Below, piece by piece: positions 44,342-53,010 of a stretch of 64,000 nt of DNA; the first letter of the stretch is position 1, and every line of letters starts with the position of its first letter. A program made the translations under genes and the position numbers. Below the pieces are notes generated by a model that was not told the origin of the DNA, ran no database searches, and saw nothing but the letters and a program-made list of their open reading frames with translations. This DNA comes from Pseudoxanthomonas japonensis. Its GTDB lineage: Bacteria; Pseudomonadota; Gammaproteobacteria; Xanthomonadales; Xanthomonadaceae. The stretch is taken from positions 1-64,000 of the forward strand of contig NZ_PDWW01000017.1 in assembly GCF_010093445.1 (NCBI RefSeq), written 5' to 3'.

Positions 44342-46902
44342 AGACGATGACGAACCGGAGTTCCCTGCGCGTGCGCAGCGGCGTGCTGATCGCAGCGCTG
44401 GTGATCGCGCTCGGCGCCTGCAAGGGCGAGGACAAGGCCGCAGCGCCCGCGACGACAGCCGATGCCAACCCCTGGCCGCAGGTCGCCTGGCCGCTGGCCG
44501 AGGACGCCGCGCTCGAGCAGCGCATCACCGAGCTGATGGCCACGATGACGGTGGAGGAGAAGGTCGGCCAGCTGGTGCAGGGCGACATCGCCAGCATCAC
44601 GCCGGATGACATCCGCAAGTACCGGCTCGGTTCGATCCTGGCCGGCGGCAACTCCGACCCCGGCGGCCGCTACGACGCCTCGCCGGCCGAGTGGCTGGCA
44701 CTGGCCGATGCCTTCTACGAGGCGTCGATGGATACCTCGCAGGGCGGCAAGGCCATCCCGATCCTCTTCGGCATCGACGCCGTGCACGGGCAGAGCAACA
44801 TCGTCGGCGCCACGCTGTTCCCGCACAACATCGGCCTGGGCGCGGCGCGCAATCCGGAGCTGCTGCGCCGGATCGGCGAGATCACCGCGCTGGAGACGCG
44901 CGCCACCGGCATGGAGTGGACCTTCGCCCCGACCGTGGCGGTACCGCAGGACGATCGCTGGGGGCGCACCTACGAGGGTTACTCCGAGTCGCCGGACGTG
45001 GTCGCGAGCTATTCCGCTGCGATGGTCGAAGGCCTGCAGGGCAAGGTCGGCTCGCCGGACTTCCTCGATGGCCGCCACGTGATCGCCTCGGTCAAGCACT
45101 TCCTCGGCGATGGCGGCACCACGAACGGCAAGGACCAGGGCGACACGAAGATCAGCGAAGCCGAGCTGGTGCGCATCCACGCCGCCGGCTATCCGCCGGC
45201 CATCGCGGCCGGCGCGCAGACGGCGATGGCCTCGTTCAACAGCGTCAACGGCGAGAAGATGCACGGCCACAAGCCGTACCTGACCGACGCGCTGAAGGGC
45301 CGCATGGCCTTCGGCGGCTTCGTGGTCGGCGACTGGAACGGCCATGGCCAGGTCAAGGGCTGCACCAACACCGACTGCCCGGCGACGATCAATGCCGGCC
45401 TGGACATGGCGATGGCCTCGGACAGCTGGAAGGGCTTCTACGAGAGCACGCTGGCGGCGGTGAAGGCCGGCACGATCAGCCAGGCACGGCTGGACGATGC
45501 GGTACGCCGGATCCTGCGGGTGAAGCTCCGCCTGGGGCTGTTCGAAGCCGGCAAGCCGTCCTCGCGTGCGGTGGGCGGGCAGTTCGCCCTGCTCGGTGTG
45601 CCGGAGCATCGCGCCATCGCGCGCCAGGCCGTGCGCGAATCGCTGGTGCTGCTGAAGAACCAGGGCGGCGTGCTGCCGATCTCGCCCAAGCAGCGCATCC
45701 TGGTGGCCGGTGATGGCGCCGACGATGTCGGCAAGCAGGCCGGCGGCTGGACGCTGAACTGGCAGGGCACCGGCACCACGCGCAAGGACTTCCCCAACGC
45801 CGACACGATCTACGAGGGCATCGCCCAGCAGGCCAGGGCGGCCGGCGGCGAAGCCATCCTGTCCGTCGACGGCACGTACACGCAGAAGCCGGACGTGGCG
45901 GTGGTGGTGTTCGGCGAGAACCCGTATGCCGAGTTCCAAGGCGACCTGCAGACGCTGGCGTACAAGCCGGGCGACGAGGCCGACCTGGCGCTGCTCAAGC
46001 GCCTGAAGGCCGAGGGCATCCCGGTGGTCGCCGTGTTCCTGAGCGGCCGCCCGCTGTGGATGAACCGCGAGATCAATGCGTCCGATGCGTTCGTGGCCGC
46101 CTGGCTGCCCGGCTCGGAAGGTGCGGGCATCGCCGACGTGCTGCTGCGCAAGGCCGATGGCGGCGTGCAGCATGACTTCAAAGGCAAGCTCAGCTTCAGC
46201 TGGCCGCGCACGGCGGTGCAGTACGCCAACAACGTGGGGCAGGCGGGCTACGACCCGCTGTTCGCCTTCGGCTTCGGCCTGACCTATGCCGACAAGGGCG
46301 ACCTGGCGGCGCTGCCGGAAGACGCTGGCGTGACCGGTGACGAGGGTGCGCCGGGTGTGTTCTTCGCACGCGGCGATGCCGGTTCCGGCATGGCGCTGCG
46401 GCTGGAGACCGCCGATGGCCAGGGCGTGACGGTCACCCAGGTGCCGGAAGCGCTGGACGGCGATCTGCTGAAGGTCACCGGCGTGGATCACCAGGCGCAG
46501 GAAGACGGTCGGCGCCTGGCCTGGTCGGGCAAGGGCGAGGCGGTCGCGGCGCTGCAGTCGCATACGGCGCTGGACCTGCAGCGCGAGAGCAACGGCGATG
46601 TGATGCTGCTGACCACGCTACGTGTCGATGTCGCCCCGACCGGCGAGGCCTGGCTGTCGGTCGGCTGCGGCACCGGCTGCACCGCGCGCGTGGCGCTGGC
46701 GCCGACGCTGGCCAAGCTGCCGGTCGGCCAGTGGACGCGCGTGGGCGTGCCGCTGAAGTGCCTGGCCAAGGCGGGTGCCGATGTCGCCAAGCTGGACCGT
46801 CCGTGGTCCATCGGTACGGCGGGCGCGATGACGGTCTCGGTGTCGCGCGTGGCGCTGGGTGCGCTGGATCAGGCGGAACAGACGGTCGACTGCGCACGCT
46901 GA
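44338..46902 (+). CDS. GH3 beta-glucosidase lipoprotein
   Basis: An 854-residue GH3 enzyme. The signal ends in LGAC (about residue 28), a lipobox. The TIM barrel carries IDAVHGQSN, SVKHFLGDGGTTNGKDQG and the nucleophile Asp332 in VVGDWNGHG; the second alpha/beta domain has VRESLVLLKNQGGVLP. A C-terminal region beyond about residue 670 resembles a carbohydrate-binding or ExoP-type domain. It would finish the glucan backbone after side-chain removal. The ATG at 44338 overlaps the permease stop; ATG at 44347 is possible. Confidence 0.92.
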   Translation: MKTMTNRSSLRVRSGVLIAALVIALGACKGEDKAAAPATTADANPWPQVAWPLAEDAALEQRITELMATMTVEEKVGQLVQGDIASITPDDIRKYRLGSILAGGNSDPGGRYDASPAEWLALADAFYEASMDTSQGGKAIPILFGIDAVHGQSNIVGATLFPHNIGLGAARNPELLRRIGEITALETRATGMEWTFAPTVAVPQDDRWGRTYEGYSESPDVVASYSAAMVEGLQGKVGSPDFLDGRHVIASVKHFLGDGGTTNGKDQGDTKISEAELVRIHAAGYPPAIAAGAQTAMASFNSVNGEKMHGHKPYLTDALKGRMAFGGFVVGDWNGHGQVKGCTNTDCPATINAGLDMAMASDSWKGFYESTLAAVKAGTISQARLDDAVRRILRVKLRLGLFEAGKPSSRAVGGQFALLGVPEHRAIARQAVRESLVLLKNQGGVLPISPKQRILVAGDGADDVGKQAGGWTLNWQGTGTTRKDFPNADTIYEGIAQQARAAGGEAILSVDGTYTQKPDVAVVVFGENPYAEFQGDLQTLAYKPGDEADLALLKRLKAEGIPVVAVFLSGRPLWMNREINASDAFVAAWLPGSEGAGIADVLLRKADGGVQHDFKGKLSFSWPRTAVQYANNVGQAGYDPLFAFGFGLTYADKGDLAALPEDAGVTGDEGAPGVFFARGDAGSGMALRLETADGQGVTVTQVPEALDGDLLKVTGVDHQAQEDGRRLAWSGKGEAVAALQSHTALDLQRESNGDVMLLTTLRVDVAPTGEAWLSVGCGTGCTARVALAPTLAKLPVGQWTRVGVPLKCLAKAGADVAKLDRPWSIGTAGAMTVSVSRVALGALDQAEQTVDCAR

Positions 46903-46914
46903 GCACGATGGATG

Positions 46915-46938
46915 ATCCGGGCGCGCAGGCGCCCGGGT
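46915..46938 (+). terminator. hairpin between GH3 and SSS transporter genes
   Basis: CCGGGCGC and GCGCCCGG form a perfect 8-bp stem with a GCAG loop (46917-46936), extendable to 10 bp with a G-U and A-T pair. No T-tract follows. It may separate expression of the transporter from the upstream enzymes. Confidence 0.45.
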
Positions 46939-46975
46939 CGTCCGCGATGGCGAACGAACGGGGAAGGGGAGCGGA

Positions 46976-48538
46976 ATGACACTGTCGGGACTGGATATCG
47001 GCATCGTGGTGGCCTACCTGGCCGCCATCTTCGTGCTGGCGCAATGGGTGTCGCGCGAGAAGGCGGGGCATACCAAGGACGCGAAGGACTATTTCCTCGC
47101 CAGCAAGTCGCTGCCGTGGTGGGCCATCGGCGCCTCGCTGATCGCCGCCAACATTTCCGCCGAACAGATCATCGGCATGTCGGGCTCGGGTTACGCCATC
47201 GGCCTGGCCATCGCCTCGTACGAATGGATGGCCGCGGCCACCCTGCTGATCGTCGGCAAGTGGTTCCTGCCGGTGTTCCTGCGCAACGGCATCTACACGA
47301 TGCCGCAGTTCCTCGAACAGCGGTACGGCACCCGCATCCGCACGCTGATGGCCGTGTTCTGGCTGGGGCTGTACGTGTTCGTCAACGTCACCTCCATCCT
47401 GTGGCTCGGTGCCATCGCGGTGTCGCAGGTCACCGGCATGGACCAGATGCTGGCGGTGGTGCTGATCGGCGTGTTCGCGCTGCTGTACCAGCTGTACGGC
47501 GGGCTGAAGGCGGTCGCGCTGACCGACATCGTGCAGGTCTCGCTGCTGGTGCTGGGCGGACTGCTGGTGGCGGGCCTGACGCTCAGCGAACTGGGCGAGG
47601 GCGCCGGTGTCGTCGCCGGCTTCCACAAGCTCTGGGCCGCGCAGCCGGGTCACTTCGAAATGATCCTCGACAAGGACAATCCGTTCTACAAGGACCTGCC
47701 GGGCCTCAGCGTGCTGATCGGCGGCATGTGGATCATGAACATCAGCTACTGGGGCTTCAACCAGTACATCATCCAGCGCGCACTCGCCGCGAAGGATATC
47801 GGCGAAGCGCAGAAGGGCGTGCTGTTCGCCGCGTTCCTCAAGCTGCTGATGCCGGTGATCGTGGTCCTGCCGGGCATCGCCGCGGTGATGCTGGCGCCGG
47901 GCCTCGACAAGCCCGACCAGGCGTACCCGACGATGATGCGGCTGCTGCCGACCGGCATCCTCGGCCTGGTGTTCGCCGCATTGGTGGCGGCGATCGTCGC
48001 GTCGCTGGCGTCGAAGATCAATTCGGTGGCGACCATCTTCACCCTCGACTTCTACGCCAAGGGCAAGCGCCAGCACGACGAGGCGCGACTGGTGCGCGTC
48101 GGCCGCATCGCCGCCGTCGTCACCGTGCTGCTCGGCATCCTCGCCGCGAAGCCGCTGCTCGGCAGCTTCGACCAGGCCTTCCAGTACATCCAGGAATACA
48201 CCGGCTTCTTCACCCCGGGCATCGTGGTGATCTTCATGCTGGGCCTGTTCTGGAAGCGCGCCAACGAGGCCGGCGCGCTGGCGGCGGCGATCGGTTCGTT
48301 CGCGCTGTCCATCGTGTTGAAGCTGGCGTGGCCGGCGCTGCCCTTCATCGACCGCGTCGGCCTGGTGTTCCTGCTGGCGCTGGTGCTCGCGGTGGTGGTG
48401 TCGCTGGCGACGGCGCATGCGCCGGAGAAGGATGTCATCCGCACGGACGATGTCGACTACCGCACGGGGACCTCGTTCAACATCGGCGCGGTCGCGGTGC
48501 TGGGTATTCTCGCGGCGCTGTACACGCTGTTCTGGTAG
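46976..48538 (+). CDS. sodium/solute symporter (SSS family), SGLT-like sugar transporter
   Basis: A 520-residue protein with about 14 helices. DYFLASKSLPWWAIGASLIAANISAEQIIGMSGSGYA is the SSS start signature seen in sodium/galactose-glucose symporters, and ASLASKINSVATIFTLDFY the second conserved block. In this locus it probably imports glucose or galactose released by the GH3 and GH35 enzymes. GGGAAGGGGAGCGGA precedes the ATG. Last gene of the xyloglucan locus. Confidence 0.9.
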   Translation: MTLSGLDIGIVVAYLAAIFVLAQWVSREKAGHTKDAKDYFLASKSLPWWAIGASLIAANISAEQIIGMSGSGYAIGLAIASYEWMAAATLLIVGKWFLPVFLRNGIYTMPQFLEQRYGTRIRTLMAVFWLGLYVFVNVTSILWLGAIAVSQVTGMDQMLAVVLIGVFALLYQLYGGLKAVALTDIVQVSLLVLGGLLVAGLTLSELGEGAGVVAGFHKLWAAQPGHFEMILDKDNPFYKDLPGLSVLIGGMWIMNISYWGFNQYIIQRALAAKDIGEAQKGVLFAAFLKLLMPVIVVLPGIAAVMLAPGLDKPDQAYPTMMRLLPTGILGLVFAALVAAIVASLASKINSVATIFTLDFYAKGKRQHDEARLVRVGRIAAVVTVLLGILAAKPLLGSFDQAFQYIQEYTGFFTPGIVVIFMLGLFWKRANEAGALAAAIGSFALSIVLKLAWPALPFIDRVGLVFLLALVLAVVVSLATAHAPEKDVIRTDDVDYRTGTSFNIGAVAVLGILAALYTLFW

Positions 48539-48603
48539 CGGATTCAGACGCGATTTAGCTGGGCGAGCCGCAGCGATCCATCCTCACGATTTCCTGCCGG
48601 GAA

Positions 48604-48642
48604 GCTAATAAGCACTTAACTTCCGGCTAATTTGGCCTTAAT
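48604..48642 (+). promoter_or_regulatory. four 11-bp-phased hexamers, candidate response-regulator site
   Basis: GCTAAT (48604), CTTAAC (48615), GCTAAT (48626) and CTTAAT (48637) repeat at exactly 11-bp intervals, one helix turn, in an AT-rich patch just before the hemolysin-family gene. The consensus resembles the direct-repeat CTTAA half-sites of PmrA/QseB-type regulators, and such a regulator ends this operon. Autoregulation is inferred. Confidence 0.65.
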
Positions 48643-48656
48643 CCAGCGCTTCCAGC

Positions 48657-49325
48657 ATGCGCCCCATGCACTGGATCCGCTCCCACCTCGCGCTTGCACC
48701 CCTCCCCGGCCGCTTCGTCAGCGTCCACCTGGTCGACCAGGACGACCCCGGTCGGGACGAGGTGGAAGCGTTCATCGCCCGCGTCTATCGCGATCGCCAC
48801 GGGGCGGTGCTGCGCAGCTTCTTTCCGCGCCTGCTCGCCTATCGCGACAGCGAAGGCCGGCTCGCCGCCGCCGTCGGCATCCGCGCCGGGGGTGAGGGGC
48901 CGCTGTTCGTCGAACACTACCTGGACGTACCCGTCGAACAGGCGATGTCGCAACAGCGGATCGTCGCGGTCGACCGGAGTCGCGTGGTGGAGGTGGGCAA
49001 TTTCGCCGCCACGTCGCCGGGCATCGCGCGCGAGCTGATCCTGCAACTGGCCATGACCCTGCAGGCCGCCGGCATGGAATGGGTGCTGCTGGTGGCGACG
49101 CAGCAGCTGCGCAACGCGTTCGAGCGCCTGCACCTGCCGATGCTGGACCTGGCCGAGGCGCGTGCCGACCGGCTGGGGGACGCCGGCGCCGACTGGGGCC
49201 GCTATTACGCGTCGCGGCCGCGCCTGATCTGCGGCAACCTCGCCGAGGGCGTCGCCTACCTGCGTGGCATGCAGCGCCCGCCGGCCTGCGATGCCCCGGC
49301 GCTCTGCCTGGCGGGTGCGCCATGA
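48657..49325 (+). CDS. thermostable hemolysin family protein
   Basis: A 222-residue protein I assign to the thermostable hemolysin (T_hemolysin) family named after the Vibrio delta-VPH protein; members look like GNAT-fold acyltransferases. Conserved segments are FIARVYRDRHGA near residue 40, VEVGNFAATSPGIARELI and VLLVATQQLRNAFERLHLP. No signal peptide. The start could be 48657 or the ATG at 48666 (MHWIRS). Its stop overlaps the acyl-ligase ATG by 4 bp. The real activity is unproved; in this operon an acyl-transfer role is more plausible than lysis. Confidence 0.8.
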   Translation: MRPMHWIRSHLALAPLPGRFVSVHLVDQDDPGRDEVEAFIARVYRDRHGAVLRSFFPRLLAYRDSEGRLAAAVGIRAGGEGPLFVEHYLDVPVEQAMSQQRIVAVDRSRVVEVGNFAATSPGIARELILQLAMTLQAAGMEWVLLVATQQLRNAFERLHLPMLDLAEARADRLGDAGADWGRYYASRPRLICGNLAEGVAYLRGMQRPPACDAPALCLAGAP

Positions 49326-50827
49326 TCCGGCCGATGGACGTGGTGCTGCGCAGCGCCGGCGACCGCCGCGCGCCGCGCATCGTCACCGCGCAGGGCGTGC
49401 TGGACGACCACACGCTGGCGGCGCGGATCGACGCGGTGGTCGCATGGCTGGCGAAGACCGGCATCCGCCGTGTCGCGAGCCGGCTGGACAATGGTCCGTC
49501 CTGGTTCGTGCTGGACCTGGCCCTGCGCGAGGTCGGTGGCGTGCACGTGCCGCTGCCGATGTTCTTTTCCGAAGCGCAGGTGCGCCATGCGCTGGCGAAC
49601 AGCGGCGTGCAATGCGTGCTGACCGCGCGTGAGGACGCCATGCCGCCCGGTGTGGAGGCGCTGACCGGTTTCGTCGAAGGCGATCGCCTGGCGTGCTGGC
49701 GCGTACAGGGCGGGGATGCGATGGCGTCCACGCTGCCGCCGCGTACCGCCTGCATCACCTACACCTCCGGCACCACCGGGCGTCCGCGCGGCGTGTGCCT
49801 GGACGCGGACACGCTGTTCACCGTGGCGGGTTCGCTCGTGGACGCCGCCGCGGCCATCGCGCCACGCCGCCACCTGTGCCTGATGCCGCTGGCGACGCTG
49901 CTGGAGAACGTGGCCGGTCTGTATGCGGCCCTGCTGGCGGATGCCGAGATCGCGCTGCCCTCGCTGTCGGAGATCGGCTACACCGGCGCCACCGGCCTGG
50001 ACGTGCCTACGCTGCTGCGCTGCCTGCACCGCTATCAGCCGGAAAGCGTGATCCTGGTGCCGCAGCTGCTGCTGGCGCTGGTGATGGCGGCCGAGCAGGG
50101 CGCGCCCTTGCCCGCATCGCTGCGCTACCTCGCCGTCGGCGGCGGTCGCGTCGGCCCCGGTCTGCTGCGGCGCGCGCGCGCGCTCGGGCTGCCGGTGTTC
50201 GAGGGCTACGGCCTGACCGAATGCGGATCGGTGGTCTGTCTCAACCGTCCCGGTGCGCTGCGCGAAGGCAGCGTGGGTCGGCCGCTGCCGCACGCACGCG
50301 TGTCGATCGTGGACGACGAGATCCTCGTCGAGGGCGCGCGTGCGCTCGCCTATCTCGGCGGCGAACCGCTGCCAGCGGGCCCCGTGCGCACCGGCGACCT
50401 GGGCCACCAGGACGAGGACGGCTTCATCCACATCACCGGGCGCCGCAAGAACGTCTTCATCACCGCATTCGGCCGCAACGTGTCGCCGGAGTGGGTCGAA
50501 AGCGAGCTGCTGGCGCATCCGGCCATCGGCCAGGCCGTGGTGTGGGGCGAAGGCCAGGCCGACAACGTCGCGGTGCTGGTGCCGCGACGCGCCGAGGTGG
50601 ACGACGCGCGCCTGCGCCGTGCGCTGGCGGAGGTCAACGCCGGCCTGCCCGACTACGCCCGCGTTGCGCGTTTCGTGCGTGCCGCCGCCCCCTTCACCGC
50701 CGACGCCGGCCTGCTGACGGCCAACGGCCGTCCCCGGCGCGACGCGATCCTGTCCCGCTACCAGGCCGAAGTCGACGCCTGCTACCGGCAGCCATCCGAC
50801 CTTTCCCCCTCCGGAGTCCCCGCATGA
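49322..50827 (+). CDS. AMP-forming acyl-CoA/acyl-acid ligase
   Basis: A 501-residue adenylate-forming enzyme. The phosphate loop TYTSGTTGRPRG is at about 146-157, the A5 motif is YGLTECGSVV, the A7 motif RTGDLG and the hinge A8 ITGRRKNVFITAFGRNVSPE. At the A10 position the usual catalytic Lys appears to be Arg470 (LTANGRPRRDAI). It probably activates a fatty or related carboxylic acid. It overlaps both neighbours by 4 bp. Confidence 0.88.
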   Translation: MIRPMDVVLRSAGDRRAPRIVTAQGVLDDHTLAARIDAVVAWLAKTGIRRVASRLDNGPSWFVLDLALREVGGVHVPLPMFFSEAQVRHALANSGVQCVLTAREDAMPPGVEALTGFVEGDRLACWRVQGGDAMASTLPPRTACITYTSGTTGRPRGVCLDADTLFTVAGSLVDAAAAIAPRRHLCLMPLATLLENVAGLYAALLADAEIALPSLSEIGYTGATGLDVPTLLRCLHRYQPESVILVPQLLLALVMAAEQGAPLPASLRYLAVGGGRVGPGLLRRARALGLPVFEGYGLTECGSVVCLNRPGALREGSVGRPLPHARVSIVDDEILVEGARALAYLGGEPLPAGPVRTGDLGHQDEDGFIHITGRRKNVFITAFGRNVSPEWVESELLAHPAIGQAVVWGEGQADNVAVLVPRRAEVDDARLRRALAEVNAGLPDYARVARFVRAAAPFTADAGLLTANGRPRRDAILSRYQAEVDACYRQPSDLSPSGVPA

Positions 50828-51498
50828 GTTTCCATGACGCGCTGGTCGCGCAGACCACGCACGAACGCAATGGATTGCTGTCCATTCCGATCATCCAGTC
50901 CGCGCTGGCGGGCCGCATCGCGCGCGACGACTACGTCGCGTTCCTGCGCCAGGCCTTCCATCACGTCCGCCACACCGTGCCGCTGCTTATGGCGTGCGGC
51001 GCGCGCCTGCCGGCGCGCCTGGAATGGCTGCGCACCGCGGTCGGCGAGTACATCGAAGAGGAGATGGGGCACCACGAATGGGTGCTGGACGACATCGCCG
51101 CCTGCGGCGAGGACCGCGCCGCCGCCGAAGCGTCCTCGCCTTCGCTGGCGACCGAACTGATGGTCAGCTACGCCTACGACACCATCCAGCGCGGCAATCC
51201 GGTCGGCTTCTTCGGCATGGTGCTGGTGCTGGAAGGTACCAGCGTGGCGCTGGCCACGCGCGCGGCCAACACGATCCAGCAATCGCTGGAGTTGCCGCGC
51301 AACGCCTTCAGCTACCTGCTCTCGCATGGCGACCTGGACGTCGAGCACGTCGGCTTCTTCCGGCAGCTGATGGACCGCATCGACGATGCCGGCGACCAGG
51401 CCGCCATCGTGCACGCGGCACGCCGCTTCTACGTGCTCTACGGCGACATCTTCCGCACGCTGCGCGACGACGGCGTGCGCCTGGCGGAGGCCGCGTGA
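50824..51498 (+). CDS. TenA/heme-oxygenase-like diiron protein (iron-containing redox enzyme family)
   Basis: A 224-residue all-helical protein. Likely metal ligands follow the heme-oxygenase-like diiron oxidase pattern: Glu79/Glu80 and His83/His84 in YIEEEMGHHEW, Glu137 in VLEGTS, and His168-x3-Asp172-x2-His175 in LLSHGDLDVEHVGFF. Relatives of this fold (UndA, SznF, BesC) perform O2-dependent oxidation of acyl or amino substrates; thiaminase TenA is the other branch but lacks this ligand set. Coupled to the ligase by 4-bp overlap and to the SDR by 1 bp. Confidence 0.82.
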   Translation: MSFHDALVAQTTHERNGLLSIPIIQSALAGRIARDDYVAFLRQAFHHVRHTVPLLMACGARLPARLEWLRTAVGEYIEEEMGHHEWVLDDIAACGEDRAAAEASSPSLATELMVSYAYDTIQRGNPVGFFGMVLVLEGTSVALATRAANTIQQSLELPRNAFSYLLSHGDLDVEHVGFFRQLMDRIDDAGDQAAIVHAARRFYVLYGDIFRTLRDDGVRLAEAA

Positions 51499-52340
51499 TG
51501 GACCTTGCCGGCAGGACGGTGATGGTCACCGGCGCGAGCGGCGGCATCGGCGCGCCGCTGTGCGCGGCGCTGGTGGCCGCCGGCGCGCAGGTGCTGGCGG
51601 TCGGCCGCGACGAAGCCCGCCTGCAGCATGTCGCGCAGGCGCTGCCGACCGGCCGCGTGACGTGCGTCGCCGCGGATGTCTCCACGCCGGCGGGGCGCGA
51701 ACGCCTGCTGCAGGCGGCGCGGGCCGCGCAGCCGACGCCGTCGGTGCTGGTGCTGGCGCATGCGCAGGCCGCGTTCGGCCTGTTCGACGAGCAGTCGCCG
51801 GACGCAATGGCGCAGCTGATGCACACCAACCTGGTCGCGCCGATGCTGCTCCTGCACGGCATGCTGCCGGTCCTGCTGGCGCATGCCAGCGCGTCGGTGG
51901 TGGTGGTCGGGTCCACCTTCGGCAGCCTCGCGTTCCCCGGCTTCGCCGCCTACAGCGCCAGCAAGTTCGGCCTGCGTGGCCTGACCGAAGCGCTGGCGCG
52001 GGAATACGCCGACACCCCGCTGCGTTTCCAGTACCTGTCGCCGCGCGCCACCCGCACCCCGTTCAACACGGCGGCCGTCGATGCGCTGAACGCCGAACTC
52101 AAGGTGGCCAGCGACGCGCCCGGCGAGGTCGCGCGCCAGCTGGTGGCCGCGATCGCGCAGGGAACCTCGCGGCTGCAGGTCGGTTGGCCGGAGAAGCTGT
52201 TCGCCCGCCTCAACGGGCTGGCGCCCGGCCTCGTCGACCGCAACCTGCGCGCCAGCCTGCCCATCGTCCGTCGCCATGCGCGACGACCCCGACCGTCCAC
52301 TGCGGAGAATGCTCGCCATGAAGTCCCCTCGTTACGGTAA
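51498..52340 (+). CDS. short-chain dehydrogenase/reductase
   Basis: A 280-residue SDR. Cofactor motif TGASGGIGAPL, active-site AAYSASKFGLRG (Tyr-x3-Lys) with SxxxS upstream (VVGSTFGSLAF). The usual NNAG is replaced by LAHAQAA. It would reduce or oxidise the acyl product of its neighbours. The ATG shares a base with the preceding stop (TGATG). The final 25 residues are basic and overlap the start of the TPR gene. Confidence 0.88.
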   Translation: MDLAGRTVMVTGASGGIGAPLCAALVAAGAQVLAVGRDEARLQHVAQALPTGRVTCVAADVSTPAGRERLLQAARAAQPTPSVLVLAHAQAAFGLFDEQSPDAMAQLMHTNLVAPMLLLHGMLPVLLAHASASVVVVGSTFGSLAFPGFAAYSASKFGLRGLTEALAREYADTPLRFQYLSPRATRTPFNTAAVDALNAELKVASDAPGEVARQLVAAIAQGTSRLQVGWPEKLFARLNGLAPGLVDRNLRASLPIVRRHARRPRPSTAENARHEVPSLR

Positions 52341-52986
52341 ATCCATGCTTGTCCTCATGCTCATGTCCACCGTCCTGCTCATCGGCATCGCGATCGCCGG
52401 CGAGCCGGCGGCGTCCACGGTGGCGCAGGTGCGCGACCGCTGGGCGCAGATCAACTACCAGGTGCCCAAGGCGCAGCGCGAATCCGCGTTCGAGGACCTG
52501 CTGACGCAGGCGCAGGCGTTGCGCCAGGCGAACCCGCGCGATGCCTCCGCACTGATCTGGGAGGGCATCGTGCTGTCCAGCCTCGCAGGGGAGCAGGGCG
52601 GCATGGGTGCGCTCGGGCTGGTGAAGCGGGCGCGTGCGGACTTCGAGGCGGCGATCAAGCTCGATGCGAATGCGCTCGATGGCGCGGCGTATACCAGCCT
52701 GGGGGCGCTGTACTACCAGGTGCCCGGCTGGCCGCTGGGTTTCGGCGACGACGACACCGCCCGCGCGATGCTGCGCAAGGGGCTGGCGATCGATCCGGAC
52801 GGCATCGACGCCAACTACTTCTACGGCGACTTCCTGCGCGACCAGAAGGATTGGGCGGGTGCGCGCGCCGCGCTGCAGAAGGCGCTCTCCGCGCCGGCAC
52901 GGCCCGGACGCGACGTCGCCGATGCGGGCCGCCGGCAGGAGGCGCAACTCAAGCTCAAGGACGTGACGGCCCACCTTGCGCACTGA
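52318..52986 (+). CDS. TPR-like periplasmic or membrane-anchored protein
   Basis: About 222 residues: an N-terminal hydrophobic segment (MLVLMLMSTVLLIGIAIAG) acting as signal or anchor, then helical repeats (FEDLLTQAQALRQANPRDASALIWEGI; AIKLDANALDGAAYTSLGALYY; MLRKGLAIDPDGIDANYFYGDFLRDQKDWAGARAALQKAL) of tetratricopeptide type. I chose the ATG at 52318, with GGAG upstream, over 52276. Operon position suggests a scaffold for the pathway or a sensor accessory. No specific family recognised. Confidence 0.75.
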   Translation: MKSPRYGKSMLVLMLMSTVLLIGIAIAGEPAASTVAQVRDRWAQINYQVPKAQRESAFEDLLTQAQALRQANPRDASALIWEGIVLSSLAGEQGGMGALGLVKRARADFEAAIKLDANALDGAAYTSLGALYYQVPGWPLGFGDDDTARAMLRKGLAIDPDGIDANYFYGDFLRDQKDWAGARAALQKALSAPARPGRDVADAGRRQEAQLKLKDVTAHLAH

Positions 52987-53010
52987 CGGAGCGCGCACCA
53001 GACTGGTTGC

